A stretch of DNA of 64,000 bases from CBDEGU01 sp965238045 (GTDB taxonomy: Bacteria > Acidobacteriota > Terriglobia > Bryobacterales > UBA6623): the NCBI GenBank assembly GCA_965238045.1, contig CBDEGU010000011.1, positions 372,001 through 436,000 on the forward strand. The letters are read 5' to 3'. Positions 8,761 to 16,865 of the stretch are shown piece by piece; positions within the stretch are counted from its first letter, which is position 1; every line of letters starts with the position of its first letter. The translations under genes and the position numbers were made by a program. The notes beneath the pieces were generated by a model. It searched no databases and was not told the origin of the DNA. It worked only from the letters and a program-made list of their open reading frames with translations.

Positions 8761-8939
8761 CCCGCATTTCTCACCACCTGACGACCGAAGCACGCGATAG
8801 GCCCGCCATTGCTTCGTTGCACTTGCTCGCCGTGCTCAACGTACTCTCAAGTACGCCTGCGCTCGTCAAGCGGCGAGCGCCTCGTACTGACGGGCCTCTC
8901 ACGCACTTCGCCTCGCCACGTGGTGAGAAGAGCGGACTA
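8758..8939. repeat. Full 182-bp palindromic interspersed repeat, copy A
   Basis: Begins TAGCCCGCATTTCTCACC and ends GGTGAGAAGAGCGGACTA, nearly complementary ends. The core is also imperfectly palindromic around CGTACT...AAGTACG. It closely matches the copies at 30566-30747 (same orientation) and 59126-59307 (opposite orientation). It fills most of the 202-base gap after the S9 peptidase. Its TAG is the peptidase stop codon. No transposase is nearby, so it is a MITE- or REPIN-like non-autonomous element. Confidence 0.9.
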
Positions 8940-8962
8940 GAGCGCCGGACGCCTGCCGCGCA

Positions 8963-9979
8963 CTAACCGGGCAGCGAGTAGAGGTTGGCCGCATTGCCGT
9001 GGAAAATGGCTTCGACTTGCGAGTCGCTGAGCTTCAAGCAGCGGCAGGCGTTCTTCAAAACTCGCAGCGATTCGATGCCCACGAGGGTGGGCTGGATCGG
9101 GGCGTAGGATGCCTCGAACTTGGTGTTAGTTTCGGAAAGCCAGAGAAAGGAATCACCGATCGCCACACAGCGTCCGCGGTCGTGCGAGACGGGAAAATCG
9201 GAGCCGAAAAGCAGCCGGTCGTATCCGAGCGTCTCGATGATGGCCTCAAACGCTCCGGCGTCGGTGACCGCGCTGGTGTCGCACCAGACGTTCCTCAGCC
9301 CGCGCAACGAACCGATGCCTTCGATCGTATGATAGGGGTTGAAGCCTCGCGCGGCGTGCGCCAGGATCCAGCGCATGTTCGGATACTTTTCGGCCCAGGC
9401 CCGAATCACTTGCTGATTCAGAGGGTCGGCCATGGCGCGCTGGCGTACCATGTGCAGCGTGATGGAAAGACCTTCCTCGTCCGCCACGCGGACGAATTCT
9501 TCGGGCAGAAAGCTCTCGATGCGGGCGTTAAAAGTAGGCTGCTCGCTTGACCACACGTGATAGCATTTCAGGCCCACGAACCCCTCGCGTTTGACAGTTT
9601 GGCGAACAAAGTCCGGGTCCATGCCCGGCTTGACCAGCATGTGCGCCCGTGAGCCGGGGTCGCCCCGGACCTCGCTGGCAACGAACTGGTTCTCCGCGTC
9701 TAGATCGAGATCGGCATGGGGAAAACCGAAGAACAGGCCCGAAAACTTGCGTCCAGGCGCAAGAGCGCTCATGTGTCCGGTGTAGACGGGGAGACCGACC
9801 GTGCCTGGTCCCTGGGCGAGCAACGGGGAAGGGGGGCTGGGATTGTGGTCGGTGACGTAGAGATGCGCATGGGCGTCGAAGATGCGGGCGGGAAGAAAAT
9901 CGTCGAGCTCACGGGCGAAAATTTCCCGGTCGTGATCGAGCAGTTGCCAGCCGGAAGGAGGTAGATCGGACTGTGGCAT
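8963..9979 (-). CDS. Amidohydrolase 2 family metal-dependent hydrolase (TIM barrel)
   Basis: 338 residues, no signal peptide. Metal-site motifs of the amidohydrolase superfamily are visible: FDAHAHLY (His37, His39) at the first strand, WILAHAARGF with a His in the middle, and FGSDFPVSH with the conserved Asp near the C-terminus. The ending IFHGNAANLYSL is characteristic of COG2159-type decarboxylases and lactonases, where the barrel-closing HGNA motif recurs. Substrate cannot be told. The gene is single and faces the peptidase across a palindromic repeat. Confidence 0.85.
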   Translation of the reverse strand: MPQSDLPPSGWQLLDHDREIFARELDDFLPARIFDAHAHLYVTDHNPSPPSPLLAQGPGTVGLPVYTGHMSALAPGRKFSGLFFGFPHADLDLDAENQFVASEVRGDPGSRAHMLVKPGMDPDFVRQTVKREGFVGLKCYHVWSSEQPTFNARIESFLPEEFVRVADEEGLSITLHMVRQRAMADPLNQQVIRAWAEKYPNMRWILAHAARGFNPYHTIEGIGSLRGLRNVWCDTSAVTDAGAFEAIIETLGYDRLLFGSDFPVSHDRGRCVAIGDSFLWLSETNTKFEASYAPIQPTLVGIESLRVLKNACRCLKLSDSQVEAIFHGNAANLYSLPG

Positions 9980-10038
9980 ATCGGAGTTTGCGGAGCGTAG
10001 AGAGGATTTGTTCGCGGCCGCGCTATGTTGTGACCGCG

Positions 10039-10350
10039 CTAGGCCGGGCGTCGCCCCTTCACGTACTCGTCACGGTTCTTGCGCGTCTCGAAAAAGTATG
10101 TCTCGCCGTCGAGGACTTCGGTGACCGCAATGCGCTCGTCAATGTAGACGCCCGAAACCGGGTCTTTCACCAGACGCCCCGACGACATGGCCGCCTTGGC
10201 CTCCGCCTTTTCTTTCTCCGACGCCACGGAAGGGGCGTCTCTGTCGCCGCTGTCCAAACTGCCTTTGACGGCTTGGATGACGTCGTTGACGAGCGAGCGA
10301 ACAATGGCCAGTCCGACGACGATGAGAAGAAGGATGAAGAGGTTCCGCAC
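10039..10350 (-). CDS. Small membrane protein with a cysteine-less YHS-like domain
   Basis: 103 residues starting at GTG. One N-terminal transmembrane helix (about residues 3-20) is followed by an Ala/Lys/Glu linker and a C-terminal block: VKDPVSGVYIDERIAV (61-76), then YFFETRKNRDEY (85-96). This has the spacing of YHS metal-binding domains (DPVCGxxV ... FCSxxCRDxF), but both Cys positions are replaced (Ser66, and Glu/Arg in the second motif). It is probably a YHS-derived domain that no longer binds metal through Cys. It could take part in redox or stress functions, but no function is claimed. Confidence 0.6.
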   Translation of the reverse strand: MRNLFILLLIVVGLAIVRSLVNDVIQAVKGSLDSGDRDAPSVASEKEKAEAKAAMSSGRLVKDPVSGVYIDERIAVTEVLDGETYFFETRKNRDEYVKGRRPA

Positions 10351-10479
10351 AGCGCTACTCTACCCTAATCACACAAGGGACGCCAGACACACAAGAGGAC
10401 GCCAGCTTGTTCACCCGCGTCCCTTCATGCAACGAAAATGTTTTCCGGCGACCGGGCGCCGGCCTCGCCTGGGGTCCCG

Positions 10480-11631
10480 CTATTTCTTGCGCCTCTTCCG
10501 CCTCTCCCGCTTCTTCGCGTCTGGATTTGTATAGCTCAAATCGACGGCCGTCGACAAGGTCTGGATCATGGCTTTCGCGCTGGGGGCGTATGTTCCCTGG
10601 GGCTCGATTTCCACATATTTTCGAAAGGCCTCGATTGTTCCGGGCACGGGCGTGGGAACGCCGTTGTCGTCGACTGCGGCCGAACTCATCAACGCGATGC
10701 CGAGCTGATAATACGCCCGGCTGTAGTTGGGGCTTATTTCGGTGGCCTTGCGAAAAGCATCAGCCGCGGCGATCGCATTGCCGCGGTTGACCATCACCGC
10801 ACCGAGGTTGAAATAGTATTTACCCCCGTTGGCCGGATCGAGAGTCGCGGCCTTTTCCAGTTCCACTTTGCCTTCGTCGATCTCTCCGTTCTTGATCAGT
10901 TCGAGGGCCAGGTTATTGCGAAAAGCGGCATGGGAGGGATCGATGGCCAGAGCCTTGCGATAGGAGTCGATGGACCCGAGGCGGAGTTGCTTGGCCTCGT
11001 CGCCTCTTTTCGTCTCGGCGAAGGCGGCCTGCGTTTTCGCGTCCTGCGCCCACACGGCGACCTGCGACGCGTCGGCCACGGCCGCTTTCTTGAACTCCGT
11101 GATGGCCAGCGGATAGTCCTTCCTCTGGGCCGCTTCCATGGCGGCGTTGAACGCATCATTCAGCGCCTTGTTCCTGCCGAGTTGCACGCGGCGCTTCTTC
11201 AGCGACGCCTGATAGGCCTCCCGCTGCTTCGCAGTCATATTTTTGAGCTGGTCGGAAGTCAGATTGCCGGACTGGGTGGCCGCAGTGTCGCGTTTGATTT
11301 TCCCCAAATCAAAATCCTGTATTGCCGGTTCACCGGCCAAGTTAGGCTTGATGTTGTTTACCCGGCTGACTTCTTTCCCGTTGATTTCCAGCGTGACGTC
11401 ATAGACGCCCATGACGAGAAAAGCGAACAAGTACTCCCCGCGCTTGTTGGTCTTCGCCTTCGCGCCCCCGGGCATAGCCTGCCGCTTCACCCTAACAACG
11501 GCGCCTCGCACTGGTTGCCCGTCCTCGCCGATCACCCTACCCGCAAGGCGGCCCTGCTGTCCGTAGGAAACACCGCTTGCCAGCAGCAGCGCGGCGACGA
11601 TCCACGCGACTCGATAAGTTTTACCCAACAT
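10480..11631 (-). CDS. Secreted carboxypeptidase-regulatory-like plus TPR protein
   Basis: 383 residues from ATG 11631 (AGAAG eight bases upstream); the frame also opens at TTG 11670. A signal peptide (MLGKTYRVAWIVAALLLASG) is followed by a beta-sandwich carboxypeptidase-regulatory-like domain (about residues 28-100, GRVIGEDGQPVRGAVVRV), a coiled linker, and TPR repeats (about 160-340; YRKALAIDPSHAAFRNNLAL, YFNLGAVMVNRGNAIAAADA). The C-terminus is very basic (KKRERRKRRKK). Such proteins are numerous in Acidobacteriota and are thought to be periplasmic scaffolds. No enzymatic motif is seen. Confidence 0.8.
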   Translation of the reverse strand: MLGKTYRVAWIVAALLLASGVSYGQQGRLAGRVIGEDGQPVRGAVVRVKRQAMPGGAKAKTNKRGEYLFAFLVMGVYDVTLEINGKEVSRVNNIKPNLAGEPAIQDFDLGKIKRDTAATQSGNLTSDQLKNMTAKQREAYQASLKKRRVQLGRNKALNDAFNAAMEAAQRKDYPLAITEFKKAAVADASQVAVWAQDAKTQAAFAETKRGDEAKQLRLGSIDSYRKALAIDPSHAAFRNNLALELIKNGEIDEGKVELEKAATLDPANGGKYYFNLGAVMVNRGNAIAAADAFRKATEISPNYSRAYYQLGIALMSSAAVDDNGVPTPVPGTIEAFRKYVEIEPQGTYAPSAKAMIQTLSTAVDLSYTNPDAKKRERRKRRKK

Positions 11632-11661
11632 GGTGAAGCTTCTTGGAAAAACGCTACCGTT

Positions 11662-11694
11662 AGAATACAATATTTTAGCCTTGGCGCGCCAAGG
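11662..11694 (-). promoter_or_regulatory. Candidate promoter and 16-bp palindrome upstream of the TPR gene
   Basis: A perfect 16-bp palindrome (11679-11694, CCTTGGCG and its complement) lies about 50 bases upstream of the ATG at 11631. On the minus strand TATTCT (11667-11662) is a reasonable -10, and TTGGCG inside the palindrome would be a -35 with a 19-base spacer. A regulator site is plausible but unproven. Confidence 0.3.
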
Positions 11695-11764
11695 GAATCT
11701 AGTACGGGCAGTTGAGTCCCGAGCCGCACAAGCAAGACCGGAGATCGCCTGGAGAGGACGGTTC

Positions 11765-12454
11765 CTACGCGACTGGATCGGTCACCCCGGCCTGCTCGAA
11801 CGCCCGACGCCGCAGAGCGCAACTATCACAGACGCCGCAGGCCTTCTCCGACGAACCATAGCAAGACCATGTGAGACGCAGCGGGGCTCCCAGGTCCAGG
11901 CCCTGGCGCACGATCTCGCACTTCGAACGCTCGATGAGCGGCGTCCGGATCTCGATCTTGCTTTCGGGCCGCGTCCCGGTTTCAATTAAGTCATTGAAAA
12001 CACGGTAGTAGTTCGGACGACAATCAGGATAACCGGAACTATCCTGCTCGACCGCTCCCACGAAAACCGTTCGTGCGCCGATCACTTCCGCCCAGGACAC
12101 GGCGGCCGCCAGAAGGTGTGCATTTCGAAACGGCACGTATGTGATCGGAACCCCGCCGCTGCCGGCTTGGGCCCGGTCCGCTCCGGGGTCCGCGCCGGGG
12201 ATCTCCAGCGACGGATCGGTGAGGGCCGAACCGCCGATCTCGCCCATATACCGTTGCTCGATCTGGAGACGCTTGCCGGCCCGGAGAAAGTCAGCGATCT
12301 CATGAAAGGCTCGCAACTCCCGCGCCTCGGTTCGTTGTCCGTAGCTGGAATGCAGAACGGCCAGCCGGTGGTCGCGGGCCGCGATCGCCGCAGTGACGCA
12401 GCTGTCCATGCCGCCGCTCAACAAGACCACTGCCCATGGCTTCTCAGCCGCCAT
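11765..12454 (-). CDS. queC: 7-cyano-7-deazaguanine synthase QueC
   Basis: 229 residues, normal QueC length. It converts 7-carboxy-7-deazaguanine to preQ0 with ATP and ammonia in queuosine biosynthesis. The PP-loop SGGMDS is at residues 13-18. The family motif SSYGQRTEAREL follows, and the zinc site is formed by Cys198, Cys206, Cys209 and Cys212 (SCYGSSEKACGVCDSC). There are no other queuosine genes in the window, so it stands alone next to gspD on the same strand with a 139-base gap. Confidence 0.96.
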   Translation of the reverse strand: MAAEKPWAVVLLSGGMDSCVTAAIAARDHRLAVLHSSYGQRTEARELRAFHEIADFLRAGKRLQIEQRYMGEIGGSALTDPSLEIPGADPGADRAQAGSGGVPITYVPFRNAHLLAAAVSWAEVIGARTVFVGAVEQDSSGYPDCRPNYYRVFNDLIETGTRPESKIEIRTPLIERSKCEIVRQGLDLGAPLRLTWSCYGSSEKACGVCDSCALRRRAFEQAGVTDPVA

Positions 12455-12593
12455 GGGCTCATGATAGCTGGACTGGATGGCGGCCTCTCAAAGTGCTCAC
12501 TGCGCCGGACGCGGCCGGCGCCCGGGAGTGCGTCCGCGGGGACGCCACGGCCGGGCTTCTCCGATGCCCTGCTAGCTTCCGGCGCCGGGGTGG

Positions 12594-14945
12594 TCAGCGC
12601 AGGAGCTTACGCAGGCCGCGAAGACGACTCTTGAGTTCGTTGCTGAGGGAGACGAGTTCATTTTCGTCGTAGATGACGCGAGGCGTGATCAGAATGACCA
12701 GTTCGGTCTTTTCCTTCGACACGCTGGTCGAGCCGAACAAGGCCCCGAGAAAGGGGATTTTACCGAGCATGGGCACGCGGCTGCTGGAATAGATAGTGGT
12801 TTCCGACATGATGCCCCCGATGGCGATCGTGTCGCCGTCGGCGATGGTGACCTGAGTGCTGACGCGGCGGCGATCGATACTGGGCGACTGGATGGGGCCG
12901 CTGGGTGGCAGAGGCGAACTGACTTCCTGATCGATGAGCAGGGTCACGATGCCGGAGGCGTTGACCCGGGCGGTAATGTCCAGCGAGATGCCGGTCTGGA
13001 CGTTCGCCACCGTGTTTGCGAATAGGGAGCTGCCGCCCGCCTGCGTGCCGGCGGCGATGGCCTGCGAGGCGAGTGTGGGGATGGTCGTGCCCACGGTGAT
13101 GGAGGCGGGGATATTGTCGGTGGCGATGATCGACGGGGCGGAGAGGATTTTCGTGCGACCTTCGGACTGACTCGCGTCCAGGATGACGGCCAGTTCGCGT
13201 GTGGCGCCGACTAGGGCGCCGATCGAGAGGCCGACATTGCCGACGGAGTTGAATCCGCCGGTGAGCTTTCTGGTCGCCAGGCTGCTGTTGCCCTTCTGGT
13301 TTAGCACGGCGGAAACCCCGCTGGAGAAGATGCCCGTCAAGGCAACTTCGTAGATCTTGGCGTCAATCAGAACCTGGCGGGGAGGAAGGTCGAGCTGCTG
13401 AAGTGTCTTTCGAATAATTTCCCACTCTTGCTGGGTCGACTGAATGAGGATGACGTTATTCACGATATCCGGGACGATACGAATGGCGCCGGCGCCGTAT
13501 GGGTCGGCGCCCAGCGCGGCGGCTTGTTGCTGGCCCAGCGTCTCGCCCGTCTGGTCGGCGCCTGTCGCCGGAACAGCCTGGCCGGCTGGGGGGACTCCAA
13601 TGGCGGGAGCGGGCATTATGCCCAAGGGCAGCCGGATCACTCCGCCACCGCCTCCATAACCGCCGCCAAAACCGCCATAGCCACCGCCACCAAAGCCACC
13701 GCCGCCTAAGCGGCCGCCGCCAAGTCCGCGCCCTCCGAAGCCCTGACCGCCTAAACCTCTGCCGCCACCAAAGCCGCCACCACCGTAGCCACCGCCACCG
13801 TAACCGCCGCCACCGTAACCGCCGCCACCGCCACCGTAACCGCCATAGCCGCCGCCACCGTAACCGCCGCCGTATCCGCCGTAGCCACCGCCGTATCCGC
13901 CGGCCCGGTAAAGTGAAAGCAGGGTCTGGGCCAGTTGGGGCGCGAAGCCGTACTGCACGCGATAGACGAAGGTTTGCACGCCTCCGACCGATGTGGGCTG
14001 ATCGAGTTTTTCGATCCACTCGGCAACGTCACCGAATACCGACGCCGTGCCGCTGACGACGAGGATGGAACTGATGCGCTGGATCGGCAGGAACTGAATA
14101 GCCGAAGAGTTTTCGGCGAGCGAAAGCGCCCCAAAGATGCGGGACAACTCGGTGGCCAGGGTGCTGGCAAGGCTGTTCTTTACCTTGAAAAGCCTCATCC
14201 TCTGGCGCGCCATTTCCTCTGTGTCGAGCAGAGCAATGAGTTCCATGGTGCGCTTCATGTTGCGGCTGTTATCGAGCAGGATCAGCATGTTCGCCTGGCC
14301 GATGACATGGCTGACCGCGCCCCGGCCCAGAAAAGGGTCGAGAACCGCCTGGATATCTGTCGCCGTGGAATAGCGAAAACGCAGTACGTTGAGAATCATC
14401 CGTTCGTCGTCGGGAAGGTTCTCGATCTGATCGAGTTGCGGGGAGATCGGCAGGCGGGGGATTTCGCCCGAAGGTGAGATATGATAGAGGTTGCCTATCT
14501 TCACCGCGGCGGCGCCATGCATGCGGAGAATGGTCTCAAGCAGCGGGAAAAGATCGTCGGAGCCGAGCGTTCCGTAGGTATTGATCGATACGGATCCGGT
14601 CTGGATCGCGGGATCGAGGATATAGTTGATGCCGAGCTCGCGGGCGATGAGGTCGATGACTTCGAGCAGGTCGGCATCGCGCAGGTTCCGAAACGAGATC
14701 CGTCCGCTGGAGGAGCGCGGGGGCTGAGGGGGCTGCACCTGCGGCGCCGGGGCTGCCGCCGCGGCCGGTGGAGGAGTCTGCGCGGGCGCTGGAGCGGCGG
14801 GCTGGGGTGCTGGGTCGTCGTTCTGTGCCGCCGGCTGAGGGGAGTCGGCGGCCTGGGGCGGTGCGTCGGCCGGTGGCTGCTGGGCCGCGGCCAGGACCGG
14901 CAGCAGGATCCACAGGAATAAAAGCAGGAATGAAAGTCTTTGCAT
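12594..14945 (-). CDS. gspD: Type II secretion system secretin GspD with a large glycine-rich insertion
   Basis: 783 residues from ATG 14945, chosen because AAGGA stands five bases upstream and a signal peptide (MQRLSFLLLFLWILLPVLAA) starts there; the frame is open to 15140. After the signal comes a Pro/Ala/Gln-rich stretch (about 21-80), an N0/STN domain (ISFRNLRDADLLEVIDLIA), N-domains, and a C-terminal secretin domain with the family motif VPMLGKIPFLGALFGS near the end. It forms the outer-membrane channel of the T2SS. Unusual is a Gly/Tyr-rich region of about 95 residues (roughly 345-440) inside the N-domain region. It is the last gene of the gsp train. Confidence 0.93.
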   Translation of the reverse strand: MQRLSFLLLFLWILLPVLAAAQQPPADAPPQAADSPQPAAQNDDPAPQPAAPAPAQTPPPAAAAAPAPQVQPPQPPRSSSGRISFRNLRDADLLEVIDLIARELGINYILDPAIQTGSVSINTYGTLGSDDLFPLLETILRMHGAAAVKIGNLYHISPSGEIPRLPISPQLDQIENLPDDERMILNVLRFRYSTATDIQAVLDPFLGRGAVSHVIGQANMLILLDNSRNMKRTMELIALLDTEEMARQRMRLFKVKNSLASTLATELSRIFGALSLAENSSAIQFLPIQRISSILVVSGTASVFGDVAEWIEKLDQPTSVGGVQTFVYRVQYGFAPQLAQTLLSLYRAGGYGGGYGGYGGGYGGGGYGGYGGGGGGYGGGGYGGGGYGGGGFGGGRGLGGQGFGGRGLGGGRLGGGGFGGGGYGGFGGGYGGGGGVIRLPLGIMPAPAIGVPPAGQAVPATGADQTGETLGQQQAAALGADPYGAGAIRIVPDIVNNVILIQSTQQEWEIIRKTLQQLDLPPRQVLIDAKIYEVALTGIFSSGVSAVLNQKGNSSLATRKLTGGFNSVGNVGLSIGALVGATRELAVILDASQSEGRTKILSAPSIIATDNIPASITVGTTIPTLASQAIAAGTQAGGSSLFANTVANVQTGISLDITARVNASGIVTLLIDQEVSSPLPPSGPIQSPSIDRRRVSTQVTIADGDTIAIGGIMSETTIYSSSRVPMLGKIPFLGALFGSTSVSKEKTELVILITPRVIYDENELVSLSNELKSRLRGLRKLLR
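13620..13915 (-). repeat. Low-complexity GGY/GGG coding repeat inside gspD
   Basis: In-frame degenerate repeats of three- and six-base units (plus-strand CCGCCACCGTAACCGCC-type words) encode long runs of GGYGG, then GGFGG, GGRGLGG and again GGYGG. The region is bounded by ordinary N-domain sequence ending LLSLYRAGG and by VIRLPLGIMPAP. Length is likely unstable through slippage. Confidence 0.85.
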
Positions 14946-15013
14946 GGCGTTCCTTGCTGGCATCTTCATTACATTGTTGCGGCACTTCTTGGCGATGCTC
15001 ATTTGCGGGATGC

Positions 15014-15514
15014 TCATTTTCGGGGCTGCTGCTTGACTGGCGTGACGGCCGGAGGGGTCTTCTTGGCGCTTGGCTGTTGAGGGTGCGCGGCTCGCGGCTG
15101 CCGCGGGGCTGGGGCGGTCGCGGAGCCTTCGGATTTCCATTCACGGTAGGCGTCGAGCAGTTCCCGCTCCTTGCCGGACAATTCGCTGAGCTTGCGGGTC
15201 CAGACGCGCTTGCCGAACGGTGTTCCACGCCTGAAAGTGACCGAGTCGCCGTGTTCTTCGATCTCAAAGAGATGAACGCTCTCGGCGATGGAGCGCTCAC
15301 GGGGACCATCGCCGCGCACGACGATTTTCTTGGAACTGAAAGGCGTGCCGACCAGACGGATTTTTTCACCCGCGGACTCGTTCGGCTCGGCCGAGGAAGT
15401 GGCCGAACTCTTCTGTTCGCTGCTCTTGGACTGCTCAGAGGTCGCAGGGGATTGCGCGGCGCAGCAGAGCGCGATGGCGATGAGGCACGAACAAATACGG
15501 TTGATTTGCGTCAT
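15014..15514 (-). CDS. Unknown exported protein encoded between gspC and gspD
   Basis: 166 residues from ATG 15514, which overlaps the gspC-like stop by four bases (ATGA). A signal peptide (MTQINRICSCLIAIALCCAA) is followed by a Ser/Glu-rich linker, a central block (about 55-120) with IRLVGTPFSSKKIVVRGDG and VTFRRGTPFGKRVWTRKL, and a Pro/Lys-rich tail. I do not recognise the family. Position suggests a periplasmic accessory of the secretion machine, for example a secretin partner, but nothing in the sequence proves it. Confidence 0.6.
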   Translation of the reverse strand: MTQINRICSCLIAIALCCAAQSPATSEQSKSSEQKSSATSSAEPNESAGEKIRLVGTPFSSKKIVVRGDGPRERSIAESVHLFEIEEHGDSVTFRRGTPFGKRVWTRKLSELSGKERELLDAYREWKSEGSATAPAPRQPRAAHPQQPSAKKTPPAVTPVKQQPRK

Positions 15515-16269
15515 TTGGCTTTCTCCCACCAGGTGTAGGTTCCGAACGGGGATCCGCGGGCGCGTTTTACCAGGCCCTTATAGGTCGTGCCGGCCGGGGA
15601 TTTATCCTTTGGATCCGCCTTGTACTTGCCCGCGCCCGCCGACTTGCCGATGTTGTACGGCCCTCCGAGGCCCGGCGGCTTTTTCGCGGGCTTGGGCGCC
15701 TCGGATGCTTTCCGCACCTTGATGGCAACCTTGGCCGGGGCGCTCCGGGGCCTGGCTCGCGGTGGTGGGGCTTTGGCGTCGCCGCCGACCAGTTCGTGAG
15801 GGTCGGCTTTGATGGTCTGCCCATTCCAGCCCAGCAAGATCTTTTCGCCCTCGGTTCCAAGAAAGACGAAATCGCCGACCGATTCTCCGGTTTCCACCGG
15901 CGTGGCCGGCGTGGCGGCGTCGGGAGCCATCAGCGCCACCAGGTTGCTGCCCAGCTCCATAATGCCGACGAGTTTGGGCAGAGCGGGGCGCTGCAATGGC
16001 GCGGGCTCGGAGGGCGCCTCGACTTCGATGACCGGGTTGCGATCCCGGGAAAACAACAGCCGCCCGGCGATGGGCAAGTGATCGGCGGCCAGCACTCTCG
16101 AACGCTCGCGCCCAGCAGTGAACTGGGGTACTTCTTTCGGTTCTTGACCGGGTGTCAGGATCTGGTAGCGTTCCCCGGCCGCGACGATCTGGCGGCGTAA
16201 CTCGAAAGCGCCGGCGACGACCAAGACCAGCAAGACAAGATTGACGAGCAGGAGCCGGCTATATTTCAT
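15511..16269 (-). CDS. gspC: GspC-like inner-membrane type II secretion protein
   Basis: 252 residues. A single N-terminal membrane helix (about 5-25, LLLVNLVLLVLVVAGAF) is followed by a linker and a homology-region-like domain (about 90-165: LPKLVGIMELGSNLVALMA, then VGESVGDFVFLGTEGEKIL), which in GspC contacts the secretin N0 domain. The C-terminal part is Lys/Pro/Gly-rich and has no PDZ domain. It overlaps gspM upstream (ATGA) and the next gene downstream (ATGA). Its order between gspM and gspD supports the GspC role; PilP-like is the alternative name. Confidence 0.7.
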   Translation of the reverse strand: MKYSRLLLVNLVLLVLVVAGAFELRRQIVAAGERYQILTPGQEPKEVPQFTAGRERSRVLAADHLPIAGRLLFSRDRNPVIEVEAPSEPAPLQRPALPKLVGIMELGSNLVALMAPDAATPATPVETGESVGDFVFLGTEGEKILLGWNGQTIKADPHELVGGDAKAPPPRARPRSAPAKVAIKVRKASEAPKPAKKPPGLGGPYNIGKSAGAGKYKADPKDKSPAGTTYKGLVKRARGSPFGTYTWWEKAK

Positions 16270-16865
16270 CCCCGACCTCCGGTGGAAAATTGTTTCACCA
16301 GTTCGGGTGTTCGGGACACGGGAAGATAGCCGCTGAAGGTAAGTTCGACGCCAATCCTCTTGGTCTCGCCCCGCGCGGGCGAAATCTTAATTTCCCTGGT
16401 CGAGAGCAGCACATCGGCATTTGCGATGTCGCTCATCAGGTTCACGAAACTCTCAACCGCGCACGTGAACTGGACGATCAGAGGCACCTGAGCGTAGTCT
16501 TCGCCCTCGCGCTGTACTCTCCCAAAACGGGTTGCCTTCATCTGGATGCCGGCTCCACTCATGAGCCGTCCAGCGATTTCTCGCATCTCGGCCTGCGCCA
16601 GCGCGGCGGTTTCCGAGGTGAGGAGCTTGGTTTCGAGCACTTGTCGCGCTTTCTCGACGGTCTCGAATTCGCCGTCGAGCAGAGGTTTCTGGCGGATGGT
16701 CACCTGAGCCAGCTTGAGCAGGTCTTCCTCGCGGCGGATTTCCGATGCCGAGACCGCCGCTCCGGTTGCCGAAGGCAGCACGAAATCGAACTGCAGCAAA
16801 AGGAAGCCAGCGACGGCCACACCCAAACCCAGCAACGCGCGGCGGTCACGCTCGGAGATCGGCAT
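16266..16865 (-). CDS. gspM: GspM/PilO-like type II secretion assembly protein
   Basis: 199 residues with one N-terminal membrane helix (about residues 10-28, LLGLGVAVAGFLLLQF), a coiled-coil stretch, and a ferredoxin-like C-terminal domain typical of GspM/PilO, which pairs with GspL/PilN in the inner-membrane platform. It overlaps gspL by one base and the gspC-like gene by four. Sequence alone is weakly conserved in this family; assignment rests on topology and gene order. Confidence 0.7.
   Translation of the reverse strand: MPISERDRRALLGLGVAVAGFLLLQFDFVLPSATGAAVSASEIRREEDLLKLAQVTIRQKPLLDGEFETVEKARQVLETKLLTSETAALAQAEMREIAGRLMSGAGIQMKATRFGRVQREGEDYAQVPLIVQFTCAVESFVNLMSDIANADVLLSTREIKISPARGETKRIGVELTFSGYLPVSRTPELVKQFSTGGRG

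Noticed and set aside
8736..8966. Open frames across each 182-bp repeat giving similar peptides (HLLAVLNVLSSTPALVKRR-like)
   Set aside because: The similar peptides at 8736, 30625 and 58871 (opposite strand) follow from the repeated DNA. They have no ribosome site, begin inside or before host genes and lack protein-like conservation.
12434..12672. Possible small plus-strand gene between queC and gspD
   Set aside because: No signal, domain or ribosome site; overlaps both neighbours.
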